34,644 nucleotides of DNA, from contig JAIUML010000036.1 in assembly GCA_022565595.1 (NCBI GenBank), forward strand, positions 1-34,644. The letters run 5' to 3'. Source of the stretch: Saccharospirillum sp. (GTDB taxonomy: Bacteria > Pseudomonadota > Gammaproteobacteria > Pseudomonadales > Natronospirillaceae). The position numbers and the translations under genes are program-made. Of this stretch, positions 1 through 7,333 are shown piece by piece. Every line of letters begins with the position of its first letter. Positions within the stretch are counted from its first letter, which is position 1. The notes below the pieces were generated by a model. It worked only from the letters and a program-made list of their open reading frames with translations. It was not told where the DNA came from and searched no databases.

Positions 1-50
1 CCGGCGACGACGTGGATGGGGCCTGGTTACGCTTATGTCATTCATTTTAA

Positions 51-76
51 GTGTCCACTAAGAAATAAGTGGACAC
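51..76. repeat. perfect 9-bp hairpin near window start
   Basis: GTGTCCACT at 51-59 and AGTGGACAC at 68-76 form a perfect inverted repeat around an 8-base A-rich loop. No U-tract follows, so it is not a convincing terminator. It could be a protein-binding site or the remnant of an element end; nothing else here identifies it. Confidence 0.5.
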
Positions 77-127
77 TATCCTGACGCTCGGGACTTTCGG
101 CTCAAGATGGGATTACCGGACGCTTAC

Positions 128-328
128 GACCTACTCTCACGAGAGCCGAAGCGTCGGACCGACCGTTGCGCCGGCCGGGTCCTCGTCAAGCTTTTAATAC
201 CAACCCCGGGCCAAATTTGGTTCCGGGGTTTTTTTATGCCTGTGGCTTCGGTTCGGGAGACGATGATCTACTCTCACATGGGGAAATAGACAGTGGCGCG
301 AAGCGCCCGCCTCACCATGTGATAGTAG
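128..328. other. inverted fragments resembling the 3' end of 5S rRNA
   Basis: Three short stretches resemble the conserved CCATGTGAGAGTAGG segment near the 3' end of bacterial 5S rRNA. On the minus strand they lie at 128-140 (GTGAGAGTAGGTC) and at 268-281 (CCATGTGAGAGTAG). On the plus strand one lies at 315-328 (CCATGTGATAGTAG). The last two form a 14-base inverted repeat with one mismatch. None is part of a complete 5S gene, because the 5' half is absent. The resemblance was judged by eye and the fragments are short, so origin from 5S is plausible but not proven. Confidence 0.45.
202..235 (+). terminator. rho-independent terminator of an upstream transcript
   Basis: AACCCCGG (202-209) pairs with CCGGGGTT (223-230). 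The interior CCAAATTTGG (211-220) is itself palindromic, and seven T residues (229-235) follow. This is a strong intrinsic terminator reading on the plus strand. No plus-strand gene lies between position 1 and the terminator, so the transcript starts left of the window. The nearby 5S-like fragments make an rRNA operon one possibility, which cannot be confirmed here. Confidence 0.75.
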
Positions 329-349
329 GGCGAATGCCGGTCGCGCAGC

Positions 350-442
350 GAGCCAACGCATGCGTTGGCAGGTATTCGCGACAGGCCATGGATGGCCTGG
401 CTGGCACAACAACAGGGAAGTCCTTCCGAGCGATCAACTCGG
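350..442. repeat. string of short hairpins
   Basis: Consecutive small inverted repeats fill this non-coding stretch: GCCAACGCATGCGTTGGC (350-367, perfect palindrome), CAGGCCAT-gg-ATGGCCTG (382-399), GGAAG-tc-CTTCC (416-427) and CCGAG-cgatcaa-CTCGG (426-442). No reading frame here looks like a gene. The spacing and size resemble the hairpins of repeat modules X and Y immediately downstream, so this may be further, more degraded material of the same kind. Confidence 0.5.
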
Positions 443-494
443 TCATCGTAGCGACAGAACCCGCCCCCGGCGCTCGCCATAGCGGCTGGTCTCT

Positions 495-542
495 CACTGG
501 AGCGTCGATATCCTCATCGACGTAGTCGGCGTAAGCCGACCC
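495..542 (-). repeat. repeat element X, copy 1 (two-hairpin module)
   Basis: Read on the minus strand, this 48-base unit is hairpin 1 (GTCGGC-ttac-GCCGAC, plus-strand 525-540), a 2-base link, hairpin 2 (CGTCGATGAGGATATCGACG, plus-strand 503-522) and the tail CTCCAGTG. It matches copy 2 at 27259-27306 in about 43 of 48 positions and is related to copy 3 at 32726-32770. It lies in the sense orientation downstream of ogt, whose stop is at 635. Confidence 0.8.
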
Positions 543-555
543 TTGTAGCCAAACC

Positions 556-592
556 AGCGGGCTGACGCCCGCCGCGTCGATTGCAAATCGAC
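556..592 (-). repeat. repeat module Y, copy 1 (two-hairpin module)
   Basis: This module contains hairpin GCGGGC-tgac-GCCCGC (557-572) and hairpin GTCGATTGCAAATCGAC (576-592). The same pair of hairpins recurs at 32794-32831. Read on the minus strand here it precedes element X by 13 bases, whereas at 32.7 kb it follows X. The second hairpin has exactly the 5-bp stem and TTGCAAA loop of a tRNA-Cys(GCA) anticodon arm, but no complete tRNA surrounds it. Confidence 0.7.
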
Positions 593-634
593 ACACCAGA
601 GTTCAACTACTCCATTTATACCCCCTGAGCAACA

Positions 635-1108
635 TCAAGCAGCCAGGGCCCGCTTTTCCAGATCCAATATCCATGCCTTACGTTCTGTTCCCCAGGAATA
701 CCCGGCGAGTTGCCCATTTTGACCGATCACCCGGTGACATGGGATGGCAATGGCGATGGGGTTACGGCCTATGGCCTGGGCAACGGCGCTGACGGCTTTT
801 GGAGTTCCCAGTTGGGCGGCGATGTCTGCATAGCTGCAGGTCTTGCCAAATTCCAGTCGTTCCAGTGCCAGCCAGACTTTCTGCTGGAAAGGTGTACCCA
901 TTGGGCCTAATGGCAGTTGCAGGTAATGGCGCTCCCCCTTGAAGTACTGGCGGTATTGCCGGCCGGCGGTTTGCAGCAGTGGCATATTGTGATCGGCCAA
1001 TGGTTCGTCTGTAAAGGCAGCTTTGGCTATGCGGCGCTTGAAGGCTTCGATCTTGAAATGGCCAATAGGGGTGTCTATGACGATAGTGCCTGAATCTTCG
1101 GTTTTCAT
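635..1108 (-). CDS. ogt: methylated-DNA--[protein]-cysteine S-methyltransferase
   Basis: A 157-residue suicide DNA-repair enzyme. It transfers the methyl group from O6-methylguanine (and O4-methylthymine) to its own cysteine. The C-terminal half carries the family signature: a helix-turn-helix segment around residues 90-115 (SYADIAAQLGTPKAVSAVAQ) and the active-site motif IPCHRVIG with the acceptor Cys124. The length fits Ogt/MGMT rather than the longer Ada. It is divergent from guaC with about 98 bp between start codons. Its 3' side runs into repeat modules Y and X. It is one of three direct-reversal DNA-repair enzymes in the first 8 kb, together with the two photolyases. Function is secure; the exact symbol (ogt versus mgt) is conventional. 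Confidence 0.95.
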   Translation of the reverse strand: MKTEDSGTIVIDTPIGHFKIEAFKRRIAKAAFTDEPLADHNMPLLQTAGRQYRQYFKGERHYLQLPLGPMGTPFQQKVWLALERLEFGKTCSYADIAAQLGTPKAVSAVAQAIGRNPIAIAIPCHRVIGQNGQLAGYSWGTERKAWILDLEKRALAA

Positions 1109-1121
1109 CAGGTTCCTCGCT

Positions 1122-1137
1122 TTGACTGAATGGTCAA
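1122..1137. promoter_or_regulatory. candidate operator between ogt and guaC
   Basis: TTGAC and GTCAA flank a 6-base centre, giving an imperfect palindrome 14 bases upstream of the ogt start and 70 bases upstream of guaC. The size suits a dimeric regulator, and a TetR-type site is one possibility. A second weak inverted repeat (GCTGG...CCAGC, about 1144-1164) follows. I see no PurR-like box. Function is inferred from symmetry and position only. Confidence 0.3.
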
Positions 1138-1206
1138 TTTTTGCTGGTGATTCGCTCGCCAGCTGCTATGCTTTGCGCCCGGTTCCTCAATATACCGGAT
1201 TCAATT

Positions 1207-2244
1207 ATGCACGTTGAAAATGACATCAAGCTGGGGTTCAAGGACGTCATGATCCGCCCCAAGCGATCTACCTTGAAAAGTCGCTCTCAAGTCTCCCTGG
1301 AGCGAACCTACCACTTCCGCAATGCGGACCGCAGTTGGACGGGGGTTCCCATTATCGCAGCCAATATGGATACGGTGGGAACCTTCGAAGCCGCACAAGT
1401 GCTGGGCCAGGCGGGCTTATTGACCGCCATCCATAAGCATTATAGTACAGATGAGTGGCAGCGCTTCCTGAGTGCCGCCAGTGATGCCTTGTGCAATAAC
1501 GTCATGGTCAGTACTGGCACATCAGACAATGATTTCAATCGCTTAGCCGAGATTCTGGCGTTAGATGAGCGTCTGGTGTTCATTTGTGTTGACGTTGCCA
1601 ATGGCTATTCCGAGCATTTTGTTCACTTTGTGCAACGGGTTCGTAAGGCTCACCCGAAGCATATTATTGTGGCCGGTAATGTGGTGACCGGAGAGATGAC
1701 AGAAGAGTTGTTGCTGGCAGGTGCTGATGTTATCAAAGTTGGTATCGGCCCGGGTTCGGTCTGTACCACTCGGGTGAAGACTGGCGTAGGTTACCCTCAG
1801 GTTAGCGCCGTCATTGAATGCTCGGATGCGGCTCATGGCCTGAATGGGCATGTCATTTCAGATGGCGGCTGTACCTGCCCGGGGGATGTCTCCAAGGCTT
1901 TTGGTGCGGGTGCCGACTTTGTCATGCTCGGCGGTATGATGGCCGGTCATGATGAAAGCGGCGGCGAGCTGGTCGAGCAGGATGGCAAGAAATACAAACT
2001 CTTTTATGGCATGAGTTCGGATACTGCCATGCAGAAGTATCAGGGAGGAGTAGCCGAGTATCGCGCGAGCGAGGGCAAGACGGTGAAAGTCCCTTACCGA
2101 GGTGCGTTGCAAACAACATTGCAGGACATTCTCGGTGGGGTCCGCTCCACCTGCACCTATGTTGGTGCCGCCAAACTCAAGGAGCTGAGCAAGCGAACGA
2201 CCTTCATAAGGGTGCAGGAACAGGAAAATCGAACCTACTCCTGA
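1207..2244 (+). CDS. guaC: GMP reductase
   Basis: A 345-residue enzyme that reductively deaminates GMP to IMP with NADPH, feeding guanine nucleotides back to the purine branch point. The N-terminus ([19 protein letters not shown], then [15 protein letters not shown]) closely follows the E. coli GuaC pattern. The IMPDH/GMPR catalytic loop GPGSVCTTR supplies the active-site cysteine, and DGGCTCPGD and LGGMMAGH are the phosphate-binding segments. The start is placed at [10 protein letters not shown] because the family begins there. An upstream in-frame ATG at 1141 would add 22 residues unlike the family. There is no clear Shine-Dalgarno sequence. The 3' end overlaps the convergent MerR-type gene by 10 bases. 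Confidence 0.96.
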   Translation: MHVENDIKLGFKDVMIRPKRSTLKSRSQVSLERTYHFRNADRSWTGVPIIAANMDTVGTFEAAQVLGQAGLLTAIHKHYSTDEWQRFLSAASDALCNNVMVSTGTSDNDFNRLAEILALDERLVFICVDVANGYSEHFVHFVQRVRKAHPKHIIVAGNVVTGEMTEELLLAGADVIKVGIGPGSVCTTRVKTGVGYPQVSAVIECSDAAHGLNGHVISDGGCTCPGDVSKAFGAGADFVMLGGMMAGHDESGGELVEQDGKKYKLFYGMSSDTAMQKYQGGVAEYRASEGKTVKVPYRGALQTTLQDILGGVRSTCTYVGAAKLKELSKRTTFIRVQEQENRTYS

Positions 2245-3089
2245 AGGCGGCTGCTTGCAGGAATATCATCCAGGTCTTGCAGCAGATTTTCAGCAGCCAG
2301 TACGGATTGCAGGGCACTCAACACTTGCCGCTGAGCGTCCTTTACTGACTCGTAGACCCCCTGATGCAATTCTGCGTCTTCAGGGGTGTTAACGACGCAT
2401 TCCAGACTGTACTGGGCAAAACTGGTGAGCTCTCGAAGTATGCCAGCCAGGTGATTGGGGCACTCGCAGTCAAGATCTGGCTGTATGTTTGACAAATGAG
2501 TCAGTTCCTCCAGGCTGTAACCAAGGGTTGCGCCAGTCTTGTTGCGTATGGTTTGCAGTAACCAGCCCGCTGTTGGTCGACCTCGATTCAATTGAACTCC
2601 AAGCGACTCCAGTTTCGCCAACTGCTTTCTGTTGGCGAAGTCGTACCAGAGGAAGGTGGGGCTGTCGCTGTCAGGAAGGAGATCGATCAAATCTTCGGTG
2701 ACGGTTGGGCATTCAAGCACCTTGAAGTCCATTCCTGAGGGCGGTGCTTCTGGCGCAATAAGCTCGAGGAGGTCTGCCTGGGGTGTCTGGGCGGCCATGG
2801 CGCTGTAAGAGGGCCCATACCAGCCTACAACCAAAGGGTTATGCCGTGACTCGGCTTGTTGTCTGAGTTTGGCCAGTGGCCAGTCTGCCAGGACAGGCAA
2901 ACTGTATCCGTGCTGTCGCAGTTTCTGTATCAGTTCGATGCGTTCTACGTCACTGTCACTGTAGCGCCTTTGGCCACCCAGGCTGTTATAGGTCGGCCCT
3001 ATGTCATAGCGCCGGTGCCATTGCCTGAGGGCGTGAACGCTTAAACCGGTACAGATGGCAACGTCTCCAATGCGTTTACCCGTCATCAT
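2235..3089 (-). CDS. MerR-family transcriptional regulator, light/photolyase-cluster type
   Basis: A 284-residue protein with an N-terminal MerR winged helix-turn-helix (about residues 4-75). It includes [17 protein letters not shown] and [14 protein letters not shown], the form seen in LitR/CarH-like regulators rather than in metal-sensing MerR proteins. The remaining roughly 200 residues should be the sensor or effector part. I do not see the DxHxxG-type cobalamin-binding motif of LitR/CarH, so a B12 photoreceptor is not supported. The last 70 residues look helical. It is divergent from the sigma-factor gene, which suggests it controls that gene and itself from the shared region. It overlaps the 3' end of guaC by 10 bases. 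A GGAG lies about 7 bases before the start. The DNA-binding assignment is firm; the signal is unknown. Confidence 0.85.
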   Translation of the reverse strand: MMTGKRIGDVAICTGLSVHALRQWHRRYDIGPTYNSLGGQRRYSDSDVERIELIQKLRQHGYSLPVLADWPLAKLRQQAESRHNPLVVGWYGPSYSAMAAQTPQADLLELIAPEAPPSGMDFKVLECPTVTEDLIDLLPDSDSPTFLWYDFANRKQLAKLESLGVQLNRGRPTAGWLLQTIRNKTGATLGYSLEELTHLSNIQPDLDCECPNHLAGILRELTSFAQYSLECVVNTPEDAELHQGVYESVKDAQRQVLSALQSVLAAENLLQDLDDIPASSRLQE

Positions 3090-3220
3090 GTGCTTGCTCC
3101 GCGCGGTGTGGCTGAATGTCCAGGGGTTGTCGAGGATTAATCGATAAAAACGGTCTTTTTAATCTGAAACCGATACAAGATACGAAACAAAGTGCAGAAC
3201 GTATCACCTCGGAGTAAGAC
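3090..3220. promoter_or_regulatory. divergent control region, merR-type gene / sigma-factor gene
   Basis: 131 bp separate the two divergent starts. The region contains the palindrome GATTAATC near 3135 and an inverted repeat GATACG (3179-3184) / CGTATC (3200-3205) with a 15-base spacer, 15 bases before the sigma-factor start codon. GGAG at 3211-3214 is the ribosome-binding site for the sigma gene. A weak minus-strand promoter for the MerR gene may lie across TTTCAG-17 bases-TATCGA. The MerR-type protein is the obvious candidate to bind here; this is inference. Confidence 0.4.
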
Positions 3221-4270
3221 ATGAATGCTCATAATCCAGCCTGGTTTGTTGCAGCCGATGAATCCGAATACTCCAGTTACGCTCAATGGAGCCGTCGACA
3301 CCCACTTCTGACCGCAGATGAAGAGCGTCACTGGCTGATACAGCATCAGGATGCGACTCGGGCGTTGCTGTTACTGACGGCTGTAGTCGGTAAGCCATGG
3401 TGGCAGGAGCGGCACCCTAATCTGGACTGGAAGCAGACCGATTGGGTCACTGAAGTCTGGCAAAAGCGGCCCAGCTACGGTGAGCTTGAAGCGGCTCTAG
3501 GCTGGTATCGTGCGCATCACAAGGGCGTCAGTATGGCATCCGAATTATGGAGGCGTCTGAACGAGGCTCGTGAAGTATTATTGGGGTCCAATATCCGCTT
3601 GGTCTTCAGTGTGTCGCATCAATATAACGGGCAGGGGCTTGAGGTCACTGATCTGGTCCAGGAGGGCTTGCTGGGGCTGATGCGGTCTCTGGAGAAGTTC
3701 GATGTCAATCAGGGAACCCGTTTCTCTACGTACAGTCACTACTGGATTCAGCAATTTATTCGGTTGGCGATCAAGAATCAGTCCAACTTGATTCGTAAAC
3801 CGACCAATGTCATCGATGACATGAGGCGGTTTCAGCGCCAACTGGTGGGCATCCGTCAGACCCAGACCGCGCCGTTGTCAACTGCGAAGATTGCAGAAAA
3901 ATTGGCCATGCCAGAGGACAAGGTTCAGCATTTCCTGGAAATCGGACAGACACCCTTGTCGCTTGATGCCAGGCTGACTGAAGACGGTAAAGATAGCTGG
4001 GCCGAGATGCTGGAAGACCCGACCGCCAGTATTCAGGAACAAACTCAGCAATTGGAGTTGAGTGAGCAGGTGCAATCCAGCCTGGCCTATTTGAGCAGGC
4101 GAGAGCGAGTCATCATTGCCATGCGCTACGGTATTGGTCATGGTCGAGAGTTTGGCTATCGGGAAATTGCGGAGCAGTTGTCCATCAGCCGAGAACGAGT
4201 TCGACAGATTGAAAAAGAAGCGTTGTTGAAATTAAGGGATCAGTGGCCTGAACTGGACGCTGTGGATTGA
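3221..4270 (+). CDS. RNA polymerase sigma factor, sigma-70 family (group 2-like)
   Basis: A 349-residue sigma factor with regions 2, 3 and 4. Region 2 spans about residues 117-195 (LGSNIRLVFSVSHQY, then DLVQEGLLGLMRSLEKFD and RFSTYSHYWIQQFIR). Region 3 spans about 205-250. Region 4 spans about 285-340 with the helix-turn-helix REIAEQLSISRERVRQIEKEAL. The N-terminus has a short region 1.2-like segment (RRHPLLTADEER) followed by roughly 65 unusual residues before region 2. It is too large and complete for an ECF sigma. It lies between a MerR-type regulator and two photolyases, which suggests an alternative sigma for a light or UV response; such neighbourhoods are known around LitR-type regulators. 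Its stop codon directly abuts the stop of the convergent photolyase. RpoS or RpoH identity is unlikely given this context. Confidence 0.88.
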   Translation: MNAHNPAWFVAADESEYSSYAQWSRRHPLLTADEERHWLIQHQDATRALLLLTAVVGKPWWQERHPNLDWKQTDWVTEVWQKRPSYGELEAALGWYRAHHKGVSMASELWRRLNEAREVLLGSNIRLVFSVSHQYNGQGLEVTDLVQEGLLGLMRSLEKFDVNQGTRFSTYSHYWIQQFIRLAIKNQSNLIRKPTNVIDDMRRFQRQLVGIRQTQTAPLSTAKIAEKLAMPEDKVQHFLEIGQTPLSLDARLTEDGKDSWAEMLEDPTASIQEQTQQLELSEQVQSSLAYLSRRERVIIAMRYGIGHGREFGYREIAEQLSISRERVRQIEKEALLKLRDQWPELDAVD

Positions 4271-5752
4271 TCAGAACAGCGAGAGATTCGGATCCTGTTC
4301 CGGCTGTTTCCATTGACCGCGGCGGCGACTGCCATGCTTCGCAATTATGGTACTTTGTTGTTGCCACCAGGTGGCGTCACGGTGTTGATCCAGAAAGTCT
4401 TTTAACCGACGACGTGCCAATTTGGCATAGCGAGAAGGGTCGCCAAGGTCGGTCGCATAGTTTGACAAACCAGAAGCGAGCCAGGGTCGATGTCGGTAGG
4501 GTGCTGGCAAGTGAGCGAGTTCGGGTACCCACTGGGCAATGAATGTGCCTTCCGGATCGAGCCGCTCGGATTGTTTAACAGGGTCATAGATGCGGTAGGG
4601 GTTGATGCCGGTTAACCCCGCCTGCATCTGTATCTGGGGGTAATGAATGCCAGGCTCGTAGTCGACGAACCAGCGAGCCAAATGCAATGCGACAGGCTGC
4701 CAGGGGAGCCAGAGATGATAGGTCGCTGCTGAGACCAGCATGGCTCTCATTCGGAAATTCAACCAACCCTCTGTTGCCAGCATGCGCATGCAAGCGTCGA
4801 CCATTGGCCAGCCGGTCTGGCCCTTTTGCCAGCGCTCCAGATGTTCTGGCTGCCAACCGGTTTCTCTTAGTGCTTCCATGGCTGGGTGCAAGGAGTGTTT
4901 CTCCTGCAAGGGAGCGTCTTCGAGCTTTTGAATAAAGTGACAATGCCAATAGAGACGACTCAAGAAGGCCTTTGCGTGGCGTTCAGTCTCGCTGGGTTGA
5001 TCGCTTAAAGCGCGCCGTGTGTCTTGCACAACCTGCCTCAGTGACAGTGTCCCCCAGGCGAGGTGTGGGCTCAGACGACTGCCGGTAGTCGCTGCCCGCT
5101 GGGGAAAAGAGATGTCCTTTTGATAGCGCCGAACGCCAATATTGAGAAACTGCTGCAACGCTTGCTGGCCACGTTGTTGTCCTCCACGCTGACGGCCAGG
5201 ACAGGGTGTTTGATCGAAGCCAAAGTGCTGCAACAATACTTCTTTGCGCAATGGTTGCCATTCAACATCGGCAGCGCCGGGTAATGCTTTAACCCGGGGT
5301 TGTATCGCCCAGGCTTCCCATGACGGAAGCCAGTGATCGCGGTTATCGAGACAACGAACCACACCAAATTGCGGAAACTCCAACCACAGTATCGATTGCT
5401 GTCGGCACCACAAACGAATGGACTGGTCTCTTTGATAACTCCACAGATTGCCGGTCTCTTCATGGCTCAATAGTCGTACCATCGGAAACTGTCGATGCAG
5501 ATTTTGTAGCACCACCTTGGCAGGGCCAATGGCAATGTTCAGCGTCAGACCGAGCTGGGCCAGCTCTCGCTTCAATTGTAACAGGCTGTCGACGACAAAG
5601 CCCCACTGACGAAGAGAGGTGTCCGGCTGTTGCCATTGTTCGGGATCGATAATATAGAGGCAAAGTACCGAGTGGCCAGAAGCAGTTGCGGCAGCAAGGG
5701 CTTGATGGTCAACGGTGCGCAGATCACGCTTGAACCAGATCAGGTCGATCAC
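4271..5752 (-). CDS. phr: deoxyribodipyrimidine photolyase / cryptochrome-family protein, divergent type
   Basis: A 493-residue flavoprotein predicted to split UV-induced pyrimidine dimers with blue light. The N-terminal Rossmann antenna domain starts [11 protein letters not shown]. The C-terminal FAD-binding helical domain includes [13 protein letters not shown] (about 225-237) and [13 protein letters not shown] (313-325). The usual segment that reads roughly NNGGWQWAAStG in class I CPD photolyases is replaced by [15 protein letters not shown] (365-379), followed by [13 protein letters not shown] recall this variant from cyanobacterial and marine photolyase-like proteins. The start is GTG, 2 bases after the stop of the Fe-S photolyase gene, so the two are cotranscribed and probably translationally coupled. 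CPD repair is likely but not certain; a ssDNA or signalling role is possible. Confidence 0.88.
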   Translation of the reverse strand: MIDLIWFKRDLRTVDHQALAAATASGHSVLCLYIIDPEQWQQPDTSLRQWGFVVDSLLQLKRELAQLGLTLNIAIGPAKVVLQNLHRQFPMVRLLSHEETGNLWSYQRDQSIRLWCRQQSILWLEFPQFGVVRCLDNRDHWLPSWEAWAIQPRVKALPGAADVEWQPLRKEVLLQHFGFDQTPCPGRQRGGQQRGQQALQQFLNIGVRRYQKDISFPQRAATTGSRLSPHLAWGTLSLRQVVQDTRRALSDQPSETERHAKAFLSRLYWHCHFIQKLEDAPLQEKHSLHPAMEALRETGWQPEHLERWQKGQTGWPMVDACMRMLATEGWLNFRMRAMLVSAATYHLWLPWQPVALHLARWFVDYEPGIHYPQIQMQAGLTGINPYRIYDPVKQSERLDPEGTFIAQWVPELAHLPAPYRHRPWLASGLSNYATDLGDPSRYAKLARRRLKDFLDQHRDATWWQQQSTIIAKHGSRRRGQWKQPEQDPNLSLF

Positions 5753-5754
5753 AG

Positions 5755-7278
5755 TCAGAGCTCAGAAAGGCGCGCGATCAACTGTTCTCCTTGCTGCCAT
5801 AGCGCTTCTCGTTCCGCATCGGATTTTTTATCCAGGTTGCGATACATCAATCCCATGCGACCATTGCTTCGAAAGCGTTCCTGGTGTCGGATCAGAAAGT
5901 GCCAGTAGAGCCCATTGAATGGGCAAGCCTTTGGGCCGGTTGTCTGTTTGACGTCGTACCAGCATTGCTGGCAGTAGTTCGACATGCGGTGAATATATTG
6001 GCCAGATGCAGCATAGGGTTTGGTGGTCATGCGGCCACCATCGGCATGCAGAGCCATACCGATGGTGTTGGGGCGCTCGACCCATTGATAGGCATCGATA
6101 TAGACACTCAAATACCATTGGCTGACGGCTTCCGGGTCCAGCCCAGCGATCAGTGCAAAGTTTCCCGTGACCATCAAACGTTGAATATGATGCGCATAGG
6201 CCCATTGCCGTGTTTGGGCAACGGCCTGGCTGACACATTTCATTCGGGTCTCGGCATCCCAGTAATAGTGGGGCAGTGGCGACTGGTGGTTAAGGCTGTT
6301 GTTGGGTTCGTGCATTCGGTAGAGCCAGTACAAGCCGCGCACAAACTCGCGCCAGCCGATAACCTGACGAATGAAACCTTCCACAGCATTCAATGGCGCT
6401 TGGTTACGATAATACAGATCGGCTGCGTGTTCACAGACTTCTCGCGGGTCCAGCAGCCCCATATTCAGTGCGGCTGAGAGCCGAGTATGGAACAACCAGG
6501 GTTCATCCTTTGCCATCGCATCCTGGTAATCGCCGAAAGCGTGTAGATGAGACATGGCATGGCGTAATGCTGCGAGAGCCTGATCTCGGGTTACAGGCCA
6601 GATTCCAGGACGCACATCACCCCAACCGTCGCTAAAATGCTGCTCGATTAACGCTGAAAGATTCCGGTCAATCGAGTCAGCCTCGAACGTCAGTGGTTCT
6701 GGGGGTGTCGGTTCGCCTTTCCAGCGCTGGCGGTTATCGGCATCGAAATTCCATTGGCCGCCTTCGGGCTGGTTCTCTTCCGTCATCAGCAAGCCAGTAC
6801 GCTGGCGCATCCAACGGTAGAAGTACTCCATTCGCAGCTGCTTCTTGCCGTCTGCCCAGTCGGCAAACTCGTCAAGAGAGACCAGAAAACGTCGATCCTC
6901 GAGAATGTCGACCGGGCATTCAAGCCTCTCGGACCAGAGCGCCATGTCAGCCAGCAAACGGTACTCTCCAGGTTCGGTAACGATCAGCCGGCGTGGCTGG
7001 AACTGTATCAATGCTTCCTGGATAACGCTGAACAGACTAGAAGCAGCACCCGCCTGATCCAGGGTAACGTAGTGGACTTGCCAACCCGCGTCGCGCAGTG
7101 CCTCAGCGAAGTGCCGCATGGCACTCAAGACCGTAAAAATCTTTTGGCGGTGGTGCGGAACGTAGTGGGTTTCTTCCTGGACTTCGGCCATGACGATGAC
7201 GTCACGGCGTCGGTTCAGACGTCGCAGGGTAGGTAAGGTGCGGGTGAGTTGGTCTCCCAATATGAGTCCCATCTCCAT
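5755..7278 (-). CDS. Fe-S cluster photolyase (FeS-BCP / prokaryotic (6-4) photolyase, PhrB-like)
   Basis: 507 residues. The N-terminus LILGDQLT and [17 protein letters not shown] is typical of the bacterial cryptochrome/photolyase group carrying a 4Fe-4S cluster. Four cysteines at 348 (RMKC), 436 and 439 (YCQQC) and 452 (KACP) sit almost exactly where the cluster ligands of Agrobacterium PhrB lie (350, 438, 441, 454). [10 protein letters not shown]-like ([13 protein letters not shown], 367-379) and [21 protein letters not shown] (388-408) match the FAD/substrate region. The family repairs (6-4) photoproducts using FAD and a lumazine antenna. ATG at 7278 is preceded by GAGG. It is the first photolyase gene in the unit and is followed after 2 bases by the second photolyase, so the operon probably covers both main UV lesions. 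Confidence 0.93.
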   Translation of the reverse strand: MEMGLILGDQLTRTLPTLRRLNRRRDVIVMAEVQEETHYVPHHRQKIFTVLSAMRHFAEALRDAGWQVHYVTLDQAGAASSLFSVIQEALIQFQPRRLIVTEPGEYRLLADMALWSERLECPVDILEDRRFLVSLDEFADWADGKKQLRMEYFYRWMRQRTGLLMTEENQPEGGQWNFDADNRQRWKGEPTPPEPLTFEADSIDRNLSALIEQHFSDGWGDVRPGIWPVTRDQALAALRHAMSHLHAFGDYQDAMAKDEPWLFHTRLSAALNMGLLDPREVCEHAADLYYRNQAPLNAVEGFIRQVIGWREFVRGLYWLYRMHEPNNSLNHQSPLPHYYWDAETRMKCVSQAVAQTRQWAYAHHIQRLMVTGNFALIAGLDPEAVSQWYLSVYIDAYQWVERPNTIGMALHADGGRMTTKPYAASGQYIHRMSNYCQQCWYDVKQTTGPKACPFNGLYWHFLIRHQERFRSNGRMGLMYRNLDKKSDAEREALWQQGEQLIARLSEL

Positions 7279-7333
7279 GGGTGTGACCTCGACGCTCGAA
7301 TGGTTAACTCGAAGCTACGCGCCAGTGTGGGTT

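Noticed and set aside
51-76. Terminal inverted repeat of an insertion sequence
   Set aside because: The two arms are only 8 bases apart, and no transposase or second end is visible in the window.
495-592. Integron attC site or CRISPR array
   Set aside because: The hairpins are of fixed sequence without attC core sites or an integrase, and there are no regularly spaced direct repeats with unique spacers.
166-596. Open frames on both strands of the first 600 bases
   Set aside because: They run through a terminator, hairpins and repeat modules, have no family resemblance and disagree with the repetitive structure.
541-620. Complete tRNA-Cys gene
   Set aside because: Only an anticodon-arm-like hairpin and a loose T-loop match exist. 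Acceptor and D arms cannot be formed, so it is treated as repeat module Y.
2235-3089. LitR/CarH cobalamin photoreceptor identity for the MerR-type regulator
   Set aside because: The DNA-binding domain fits, but I cannot find the DxHxxG-type B12-binding motif in the C-terminal part.
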